DNA from: Saccoglossus kowalevskii
Taxonomy: Eukaryota; Hemichordata; Enteropneusta; Harrimaniidae
Direction: 5' to 3'
Assembly: GCF_000003605.2 (NCBI RefSeq)
Contig: NW_003112350.1
Span: 1 to 14,414 of the forward strand
Length of the DNA stretch: 14,414 bases
A model generated the notes under the pieces. It ran no database searches and had not been told where the DNA came from. It was given only the letters and a program-made list of their open reading frames with translations. This document shows positions 1 through 6,552 of this stretch, piece by piece (positions within the stretch are counted from its first letter, which is position 1; each line of letters opens with the position of its first letter). The position numbers and the translations under genes are program-made.

Positions 1-1914
1 ATCATCATTTCCCACCACCAACGCTGGAATGATACTTTCTTGTGCATCTCCAAAGACATGTCTAGGGAATGACATTCGCACTTCAATAAACCCAAGGAAA
101 GGCACTGGCTGTCCATTGGCTCCTGTCACAGTTAATTGTTCTTCTATGGCCCGGATTGGCAGTTTTGACAAGTGCTGATCATAAAAGTTCTTGCAAATGG
201 TTGTAACCTGTGAACCTGTATCGACCAGACAACAGCAAGTTATACCTTCTACAAACATTTCCTCTTCTTCTGGATCTCCAACCAAATGTCCTCTGCGCGT
301 TTGTACCATGACACATCGATTTTCATTCTTGACTTGCTTTCTTGATTGGGCAGACCTTGATTGGTCCTGAGATCTTTCTTTTGTGTTTTGTTTGGGTTTT
401 GGACATTTATTTGACTTATGGCCTTCTTCCTTGCAATTGTAGCAGCGAATGGGGGCTTTCTTGGGCTCAGAACACTCGCGTGCGATGTGTCCTTCGTATC
501 CACAATTGTAGCATCTCCATGACCTAGTCTTGTGATCATCATGTGATTGTGAGTGATAAATCTCACTTGGGGTCACGCCTGTTCCAGTCTGTTCTAGTTT
601 CTGAATCTGTTCGTTTTGTCGACGACTCTCCAGTTCCAGTTTCTTCAGGGTTTCTGTAACTGTTACCATACCCTCAACACACAGTTTCATCATTTTCATT
701 ACCTCTGTGTCTGGTCCAGTATTGGTCTCTTCATCAGGAAGTACTGTTAGTGCTCGTCCAGTGGCTGACCTTTTATACGTACTACTCATTGTTGTTCTAT
801 CTTTCACCTCCTGTTCAGCACTCATTACATGCCTCTTCATTTCTTCAAATGTAGTACACAGTGCTTTCATTGGTCGAGCGATATCAACAACTCTGTCCTC
901 TCGAATATTTTGCCAGAATACAGTCCTCAGGGCTTCATCAACTGCTGATTCTTTTATACCTCCCCGCCTTTTAACAATATGGATGCTCCTTTCAAGTCTG
1001 TCAGCAAATTCTGCTATAGTCTCTCCCTCTTTCTGGCGACTGTCTCGATAAAAGCGTTCTAATAAAACAGGGCCTTTTTCCATCTCACCAAAACTGCTCT
1101 CAAGTTTATTTATGATTTCTTTTACGGATGCATCACGTGGTAGTGTTTCAAGTTTCCATGCTGCACGCCCCTTCAATGACCGTCTTACTGCTGGCAGAAG
1201 TATGCTGTGAGGGTATGTTCCCGATTCCAACAAGACCTCCACATGGTCTTTCCATATCTCAAATTCAGCATCCCCTTTTCTAGATGGGTCTCCTGAAAAT
1301 GTATCCAACCTTGGAGACTGGTACATGCCTGCAGCCCAACCTGGATGCAATTGCATAACGTTTTGATCATAGCCGTAATTTGCTGGGCCATGCAAGTTGT
1401 CCCTGGCAGTGTAATATTCATTGCCATTCTCACTGCATGGTCTCTGCGGTCCCCTGTATAATGACGCATTAGCTTCTCTGCCTATGACTGATGGGTTCTG
1501 GGGAATATGAGGAGTGTCCTTCAACCCATCCTCACTAGTATTTCGCCTATCGCCCAATTCCCGAGACCGACTACGAGATCTAGAACTGCTCGATGGAGAA
1601 AAAGAACGACCGCGATACGTCTTAGGTGTCACACGAACATCAAAACCGGTTTTGTGGCTTTCATCAGCGGCACGGGTTGCATGTTCCGGATGCATAGATG
1701 GGAGCTGAACGTCTCTCAAGACCCCCAGGGGCTCAGTAGTTCCCCATCTATCTAAAGTTGCCCAGTACTGACCACGCCCTCTACCTTTTCTTGAGGGAAA
1801 AACCCCAGTAGGCTCTGACCAGACCCCTTCTGCACGCTTTGGAACTGCACCACTTGTAGGAGTGACCATTGGCCCACTAATCTCTGGCATGCTATCATCC
1901 ACGTGCTCAGCCAT
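1..1914 (-). CDS. gag-pol: Gag-Pol polyprotein, copy A (partial, open frame to the window edge)
   Basis: This frame starts at the ATG at 1914-1912 and stays open for 638 codons to position 1. It covers all of Gag and the first 103 residues of the protease region, including the DTGS aspartic protease active site near 222-211. Gag has a serine/arginine-rich stretch, a capsid region and two CCHC zinc knuckles. At 316-318 the codon is CGA (Arg), where copy B has TGA, so Gag and Pol are continuous here without frameshift or stop. I found no indel against copy B over this stretch. The ATG at 1914 has A at -3 and G at +4. An in-frame ATG four codons upstream has a weaker context. The rest of pol is outside the window, so the integrity of this copy is unknown. 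Confidence 0.88.
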   Translation of the reverse strand, partial: MAEHVDDSMPEISGPMVTPTSGAVPKRAEGVWSEPTGVFPSRKGRGRGQYWATLDRWGTTEPLGVLRDVQLPSMHPEHATRAADESHKTGFDVRVTPKTYRGRSFSPSSSSRSRSRSRELGDRRNTSEDGLKDTPHIPQNPSVIGREANASLYRGPQRPCSENGNEYYTARDNLHGPANYGYDQNVMQLHPGWAAGMYQSPRLDTFSGDPSRKGDAEFEIWKDHVEVLLESGTYPHSILLPAVRRSLKGRAAWKLETLPRDASVKEIINKLESSFGEMEKGPVLLERFYRDSRQKEGETIAEFADRLERSIHIVKRRGGIKESAVDEALRTVFWQNIREDRVVDIARPMKALCTTFEEMKRHVMSAEQEVKDRTTMSSTYKRSATGRALTVLPDEETNTGPDTEVMKMMKLCVEGMVTVTETLKKLELESRRQNEQIQKLEQTGTGVTPSEIYHSQSHDDHKTRSWRCYNCGYEGHIARECSEPKKAPIRCYNCKEEGHKSNKCPKPKQNTKERSQDQSRSAQSRKQVKNENRCVMVQTRRGHLVGDPEEEEMFVEGITCCCLVDTGSQVTTICKNFYDQHLSKLPIRAIEEQLTVTGANGQPVPFLGFIEVRMSFPRHVFGDAQESIIPALVVGNDD

Positions 1915-2250
1915 AATATTATACATACACACAGTGAAGGAGCAATCTCACTCTCACACACACAAATTTCTGTAATTGTTCCTACCTTAATTAATATGCT
2001 GAACCAATCACCACTGCTACTCTTGAAATTCGCTTTCTTCAAATAAAGAAGCACTTGGTTTGCAGGAAGTCTGCCAACATAAGCACCATGCAGCTCCAGT
2101 ACCGTCCACCGCCAGATCGCAAATGCCTATAACCCCGGAACAGAGCAAAATGTGTACACACTTGTTGCCCTCTCCCTAATTTCCACTTGTACGATACCAA
2201 CACACGAGAGCGAAACAGAATTCCAAGCCCCACGTTTTGGCGCCAATTTT
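1915..2250 (-). other. 5' untranslated leader, copy A
   Basis: This stretch lies between the LTR A edge and the gag start. It contains the primer-binding site at its LTR-proximal end and a CA-rich run near 1947-1963. Two minus-strand ATGs at 2089-2087 and 2080-2078 precede gag. Apart from one substitution at 2129 (and one at 1919 within the extended gag N-terminus), it is identical to the copy B leader. No other coding or RNA feature is evident. The leader presumably carries dimerisation and packaging signals, but none can be identified by eye. Confidence 0.75.
2227..2245 (-). promoter_or_regulatory. Primer-binding site, tRNA-Lys1,2-like (copy A)
   Basis: The plus strand reads GCCCCACGTTTTGGCGCCA, ending in CCA. 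This closely matches the 3' end of animal tRNA-Lys1,2 (GCCCCACGTTGGGCGCCA), with one extra T and one G-to-T change in the middle. The site lies 5 bp inside the LTR edge, the expected place for minus-strand strong-stop priming. The core contains the 10-bp palindrome TTGGCGCCAA. The primer assignment is inferred from established knowledge of tRNA-Lys1,2-primed retroelements. Confidence 0.82.
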
Positions 2251-2698
2251 TGTAGCCTGGACTCACCCGGCACGAGTCCATACACAAAATAAATACAGTT
2301 TCCGAACTAGTTGACCACGCAATTTCCACTGGGCTCGCGGAATTCGTAGTTGGTATACCTACGCAGTACAAGTAATAGTCTTAGGGGAGAACAACAAACA
2401 CACTAACACAGGTATCTGTTTAAAGACAACATGAACTTCTATTCAATACTCAATAAATGAAGTTACACTCCTCTCATTAAGTGTCATAACTTGATATATC
2501 CAAAAGATTAAACTCCCTAACTAATGCACGTGCACAAATAAATCCTGGATACCTACTAATGATCCCTAACAACTACACTATATTACTGATCATTACAGTG
2601 AAAGTGAATCAGTAAGTCAACAGTAAAAGTTAACAATTATGTAGTTCCTTACAATGTGTAACAATCTCTGATTAACAAAGTTCTAATAATAATGTACT

Positions 2699-2836
2699 AA
2701 CAGTAATGCAATAATTATCATGCACAGTAATCCTTACAAGTAAGGCTAAGCAATGCACCGTAATCACTTACAGTAATGTTCAACAGTAGTGTAACGATAA
2801 TACATCATAAATGCTAACAATACTATTTAACAATAG
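2699..2836. repeat. Degenerate minisatellite edge, LTR A (gag-proximal side)
   Basis: At least two diverged units lie before the homogeneous array. The stretch 2750-2789 aligns over 40 bases to the consensus unit with about ten mismatches. The stretch 2790-2836 is a 47-bp variant. Further AACAGTAAT-like fragments reach back to about 2699. Such decayed edges are typical of minisatellites that homogenise from the centre. Confidence 0.75.
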
Positions 2837-3320
2837 TGTGACAATACACCGTAACTGCTAACAGTAATATTTAACAGTAGTGTGACAATACACCGTAACT
2901 GCTAACAGTAATATTTAACAGTAGTGTGACAATACACCGTAACTGCTAACAGTAATATTTAACAGTAGTGTGACAATACACCGTAACTGCTAACAGTAAT
3001 ATTTAACAGTAGTGTGACAATACACCGTAACTGCTAACAGTAATATTTAACAGTAGTGTGACAATACACCGTAACTGCTAACAGTAATATTTAACAGTAG
3101 TGTGACAATACACCGTAACTGCTAACAATAATATTTAACAGTAGTGTGACAATACATCGTAACTGCTAACAGTAATATTTAACAGTAGTGTGACAATACA
3201 CCGTAACTGCTAACAGTAATATTTAACAGTAGTGTGACAATACACTGTAACTGCTAACAGTAATATTTAACAGTAGTGTGACAATACACCGTAACTGCTA
3301 ACAGTAATATTTAACAGTAG
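2837..3320. repeat. 44-bp minisatellite in LTR A, 11 units
   Basis: Eleven tandem 44-bp units start every 44 bases from 2837 with TGTGACAATACACCGTAACT. Nearly all are identical, with single changes in the units starting at 3101 (AACAATAAT), 3145 (CATCG) and 3233 (CACTG). Each unit contains TAACAGTA twice, about 14 bp apart, which suggests growth from a shorter motif. All units carry GCTAAC and CAGTAG, unlike the mixed array in LTR B. The array is non-coding. Confidence 0.97.
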
Positions 3321-3440
3321 CGTGACAATAATACGCTTACATCATTCACACTAAGCTCTACTCATAAGTCAACAATGCAGTGACAATAATACGCCCACAG
3401 TATTGCTCAGCAATAATCTTTAACGGTAGTCAGCGTGATA
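3321..3440. repeat. Degenerate minisatellite edge, LTR A (promoter-proximal side)
   Basis: After the last regular unit, fragments such as GTGACAATAATACGC recur at about 3322 and 3380. Further fragments with TTAACGGTAGT lead into unique LTR sequence. Bases 3321-3417 (97 bp) have no counterpart in LTR B, where 35 bp of a regular unit occupies the same interval. Confidence 0.7.
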
Positions 3441-3667
3441 ATAAGGTCACAGATGTATATCAAGCTTCTCCTTGTAAGTTGTAATATATAGTTCGACAAC
3501 ACTGCCGATGAGCATAATAGATGACGTGGGTTTCACAGAATCAACGAATAGCGACCACCCAAAGTTAAATCAGTATGTGAATAAAATTGATATGGGCGTT
3601 ATCATACTGCCGCTATCAATGGATGCAATGTCCGATGCACTTCAATGTGACTTCATAGAACAGAAGT

Positions 3668-3673
3668 TTTATT
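3668..3673 (-). terminator. Candidate polyadenylation signal AATAAA, LTR A
   Basis: The plus strand reads TTTATT here, so the minus strand reads AATAAA. It lies about 240 bp downstream of the TATA box at 3920-3911, as expected for a signal inside R or at the R/U5 border. It is conserved in LTR B. A second AATAAA on the minus strand at 4865-4860 is close to the U3 start and upstream of both TATA candidates, so it is less likely to be used. Cleavage near 3650 is inferred. Confidence 0.6.
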
Positions 3674-3910
3674 GATACATACGATTGACCACCGCTGCTG
3701 CTGGCTCCCTATTTGCCGCCGAGTTGTCAGTCCTTGGATAATTACATCACTGGTGTGTTGCCATCTTGGAATCTTCCGACGCGGCAACCCGCTAACTTCA
3801 GAGTCGGCGAACGTTCGTTCTGCTGAGGGTTGCTTTCCCCAGACAGGAACCAAACCTTTCACTAAGTGTTCATCTGATACAATTCAGTTGTCTTGAACCA
3901 CCACAGGCAC

Positions 3911-3920
3911 TTTTTATATA
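3911..3920 (-). promoter_or_regulatory. Candidate TATA box, LTR A (proximal)
   Basis: The minus strand reads TCTATATAAAAAG, a strong TATA match. Transcription would start about 30 bp downstream, near 3889. The AATAAA at 3673-3668 would then put R at roughly 240 bp, and U5 at about 1.4 kb including the minisatellite. The box is conserved in LTR B. The start site is inferred, not seen. Confidence 0.6.
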
Positions 3921-4324
3921 GACATTTCAAATAAAGTACAGGTAGACATCAGATTTTTCACTTCGGACGCATCTCAATTTTCCACGAGAAACTTGTATAC
4001 TGATCAAGGCGCAACAGTAAGTTGGCACAAATAGTCCACCCATGAATCGTACATATTAATTCGAAGCAAGCACTAAAACGTCTTTCTATAGCTAAACCAG
4101 ATATTAGGGTTTAATTTCAAATAAACAATACCAATGTACCAATTAACTTATAGTTGAATGATACAAAATCTGTTGGCGGATGCATACAACAGTGATCCAC
4201 TTTCACCGGAAATGGCAGTTAATGAAAAGTACGCCACTAACGACTGATATAGGGCGCCATTTGTTTTCATAGCGCTTCTGTAACTATTCAAATGCATCGA
4301 ACACAATACACAAAAATAACACTA

Positions 4325-4405
4325 CTTTTTATAGTCTACATCTTTCCCCTGGCACAGAGAAGGCTGCCTCAGCCGTAACACCACATACAAATGTGTGACC
4401 ATTGG
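4325..4405 (-). promoter_or_regulatory. Second candidate promoter, LTR A (CCAAT plus TATA)
   Basis: On the minus strand a CCAAT pentamer at 4405-4401 precedes TATAAAAAG at 4333-4325 by about 70 bp, a spacing common in RNA polymerase II promoters. This would start transcription near 4300, upstream of the other TATA candidate. It could be the main promoter, an alternative one, or chance in AT-rich DNA. Confidence 0.35.
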
Positions 4406-4926
4406 ATAACAATACAAATAGTTCATCAAAACAGTACCACCCTTACATGCGTCACCTTCGCTGTGGGGTAAACCAAGTACCTCACAGTTCCAGTTCACAT
4501 GAAATATTGTGTCACATTAAGCTCTGACCCAGCAGCCACACCACTTGCACCAAAGCGGGATGCCAGCGACTGTTGCCACATAGATGCCAAGTTACAGTAG
4601 ACGGTCTTGTCCAGTATGAGTTCACAACAAGGCAGCTCATGTAGCATCTCCTGCAACAATAAGAAGAAAAGAAGGGAACGACAACTGTCCCCGTTAGTAC
4701 TCTCTCACACACCTATCGTATACTGATACACTCCACTGATTATATTCATACAACCCAACATACAATCCTTCAACAAATTCATTCAAATCCCATTTCATAA
4801 CATATGTCTGTCAAGGTTGAGACAGGTGTTTTGTACCCTAAATACTTAGTCATATATAGTTTATTGAAAAACAAGATCATATATTCTAGTCATCTGTAAC
4901 CAATTCAACACTGGAAAGAAGGTACA

Positions 4927-5041
4927 AATATTCACTTCCACAAGATAAGCAATGTGCTTCTAATCAGTGTTGCGCAATCCCTGGTACCATTTCCGATTTC
5001 ATCTGGATACAGTATAGAAGGTAATTGGTGAGCTGCACGAG
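4927..5041 (-). other. 3' segment between pol stop and LTR A, with a weak candidate polypurine tract
   Basis: This short non-coding stretch follows the pol tail stop codon at 5044-5042. A polypurine tract is expected directly before the LTR. The candidates are GTGGAAGTGAA (minus strand, 4941-4931), next to the preferred edge at 4926, and the purine-rich run at 5003-4979, which would fit an edge near 4976. Neither is strong. The LTR edge and the tract therefore remain uncertain. Confidence 0.4.
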
Positions 5042-5463
5042 TTATGCATTGCAGCTAATCTTGTTCATTTTCTCTTCATTCTTATTCCTGATTAAGGTTA
5101 TGATCGCACTTGATATCTCCTGGTCTCTATTCAGTGAAACCTTCTTCGCAAAACAGTATTGATCATACCCATAACGGAGTGGGGGTCTCCGAGTTCGTGT
5201 TGATCTTCTTGGCATATCAGTTTCTTCGCAAATTGCTTCATTACTACTCTGATCACTTTCTATCAGGTTTTCTTCTGTAATTTCATCCTCATTCACTTCC
5301 GGATTTCTACTGAAGTTTTCTGGTGTGTTAGCTGACCGTTCACTTCCATCAACTGTTTCTTTGTCACCTACATTACTGGCAGATACATCTCCTTCTGATG
5401 CTTCAGTGTCCTCCTGCTGATTTGGAGACACTGACTCATCTATGGCCAAGGGGGAATCAAGAC
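5042..5463 (-). pseudogene. pol: Integrase C-terminal tail of Pol, out of frame with upstream integrase
   Basis: About 140 codons are open on the minus strand and end at TAA 5044-5042. The encoded segment is rich in Asp, Glu and Ser, then carries the basic patch MPRRSTRTRRPPLRYGYDQY, a kind of RR-RRPP-RYG motif seen near the C terminus of many Gypsy Pol proteins. It ends in a hydrophilic tail. There is no plausible ATG start of its own; the frame opens at a TAG at 5482-5480. It is therefore most likely the end of the Pol polyprotein, displaced from the integrase frame by one base at the nine-G run. It has no signal peptide or membrane segment and is not an envelope gene. Programmed frameshifting is a less likely alternative. 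Confidence 0.72.
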
Positions 5464-6549
5464 TCAAGGTTCCCCCCCCCTAGAAGGAACGTCAGACGAG
5501 TCATCTATAATAGGACTAGAAATTTCCAATAATGAATTCTTGCTTCCGTGGGCTTTTTCAGAAGATTCTATACTCAATACGTCTTCCACCTGTAGAGATT
5601 CAGAATGGGTTACCGTCACAGGATGAGTTCCATGTACGACCGGTTCTGCAACAAATATCCCATCATCTTCTTCATCAGAGTCAGAGACTGAATGCGAGTC
5701 ATCCTCAACCATATCAACAGTGTCTGGCATTGTTGCCCTTTGTGGATGTTGTACCCGAGGAATTTCTCTTTGATGGGCCAGATATGGAATTGGCAGTGTA
5801 CTACATGGCAACAATAAGTTGCGGTGAAGTGTCCTCCTCCCGCCACGTCCTTCTGATACAACCACATATACAGGAACATCGGGATTGAGTCTCCTCTCTA
5901 CCCGGTAAGGTTGAGGATCCCAGCGATCCGCGATTTTATGTTTTCCACGCACACTAACATTCTTAACCAACACTCTGTCACCAGGTCTAAGGACAGCATC
6001 CTTAGCTCCACGATCATATCTTTTCTTGTTCTGTGCAGCCTTTTGTGTGGACTTAGCGCTAGCTAACTCATATGCTGTGGCTAATCTTTCCCTCAATTTG
6101 TCAGCGTATTCACTGTAGCTACTTGTAATTGTTTTTTCTGGTTGTAAACCTAAGTAAATGTCAATTGGTAACCTTGGTTGCCTTCCATACATAAGGAAAT
6201 AAGGAGTATACCCAGTGCTACTATTCTCAGTGCAATTGTACGCATGTACAAGTGGTGCGACATACTTCTTCCAATCAGCCTTCTTCTCTGGAGGAAGAGT
6301 GCCCAACATGTCTAACAAGGTGCGATTAAACCGTTCACATTTCCCGTTGCCCTGTGGGTGGTAGGGAGAGCTTCTCGTTTTCTGTACACCAACATGTTGA
6401 CATAGACGCTTGATTAATTTAGATTCAAACTCCCTGCCCTGATCTGAATGCAACTTTTCCGGAAAGCCATAATGAACTAGAAAGTGATTTAACAAATGAT
6501 CAGCTGTCTGTTTGGCCTTCTGAGAAGTAGTCACAATAGCAACAGCATA
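5464..6549 (-). pseudogene. pol: Integrase core end and C-terminal domain of Pol, separated by an in-frame stop
   Basis: This continues the pol frame directly after the TGA at 6552-6550. It opens with YAVAI, which completes the integrase core strand begun by TDHFT upstream. The second catalytic Asp is in SDQG (codon at 6444-6442) and the Glu is in KCERFN, 35 residues later, which matches the DX35E spacing of retroelement integrases. A GPY/F-like module follows (RWDPQPYRV, then PVYVV and TLHRNLLLPC). After that comes an acidic Ser/Asp/Glu-rich stretch. No chromodomain is visible. The segment ends at TGA 5466-5464, just after the nine-G run. It has no credible start of its own: the first ATG comes well after the second catalytic Asp. 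It would be made only by readthrough, or was inactivated by the stop. Confidence 0.88.
5472..5480 (-). other. Nine-G homopolymer at the phase break in the Pol tail
   Basis: The minus strand carries nine consecutive G residues followed by AACC. Upstream the integrase frame is open and stops 4 codons later at TGA (5466-5464). Downstream the acidic tail is open in the frame one base back. The location and the family-typical tail on the far side show where the reading phase changes. A slip in a G homopolymer, either biological or from sequencing, is the simplest cause. The run also contains a slippery-type G GGG GGA heptamer. Confidence 0.75.
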
Positions 6550-6552
6550 TCA
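6550..6552 (-). other. In-frame TGA stop inside the integrase core
   Basis: Both sides are in the same frame and together make a normal integrase core, so this is a single nonsense codon without indel. Gypsy integrases commonly have Arg after TDHF-T. CGA to TGA is a CpG transition, consistent with decay of methylated DNA. Copy A does not cover the site. Confidence 0.85.

Larger units (their letters stand above)
1..4926 (-). mobile_element. Ty3/Gypsy LTR retrotransposon, copy A (partial)
   Basis: A second copy of the same element in the same orientation, using LTR A as its upstream LTR and truncated by the left window edge inside protease. Positions 1-2836 align to 9301-12136 with a constant offset of 9300. 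Positions 3418-4912 align to 12920-14414 with an offset of about 9502. The 202-bp difference is fully accounted for by minisatellite length. By eye there are 15 substitutions in the first 1930 bp (about 99.2% identity). No non-element DNA separates the two copies, so this is a tandem array and not two independent insertions with their own LTR pairs. Confidence 0.93.
2251..4926 (-). repeat. LTR A (shared between the two tandem copies)
   Basis: The U5 end at 2251 is set by the TG five bases from the PBS. On the plus strand the LTR starts TGTAGCCTGG. The opposite edge is proposed at 4926 (GGTACA), giving TGTA...TACA termini with similar inverted ends (TGTAGCCT against TGTACCTT). The repeat with LTR B is verified only to 4912, because the window ends there. 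Alternative edges are 4910 (CAACA) and about 4976 (TTGCGCA). The resulting length of about 2.68 kb is long for a Gypsy LTR. The LTR holds a 44-bp minisatellite, a candidate poly(A) signal and two candidate TATA boxes. No convincing ORF is present; the short frames around 3653-3896 are not ATG-initiated genes in the sense direction. Confidence 0.85.

Noticed and set aside
707-1051. 114-codon plus-strand frame, repeated at 10007-10351
   Set aside because: Antisense shadow of the Gag C-terminal half. It is preserved only because the two copies are nearly identical and has no domain pattern of its own.
1981-1992. Splice-donor-like AAGGTAGG on the minus strand in the leader
   Set aside because: A short match with no paired acceptor or transcript evidence. 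Kept only as a possibility for how a long leader might be handled.
2837-3320. CRISPR-like regular array
   Set aside because: The 44-bp units are directly adjacent without unique spacers, and the context is a eukaryotic LTR.
3653-3896. Short frames on both strands in the LTR (also 13155-13398)
   Set aside because: They lie in the predicted R region, the sense frame begins with GTG instead of ATG, and no domain or hydrophobic pattern is visible. Their presence in both LTRs follows from recent duplication.
5042-5467. Envelope gene downstream of integrase
   Set aside because: The frame encodes an acidic hydrophilic segment with no signal peptide, transmembrane helix or Cys-rich ectodomain, and is better explained as the Pol tail.
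5532-5888. 118-codon plus-strand frame opposite the integrase C terminus
   Set aside because: Antisense shadow of a clear integrase segment in the pol frame; composition and pattern do not suggest a protein.
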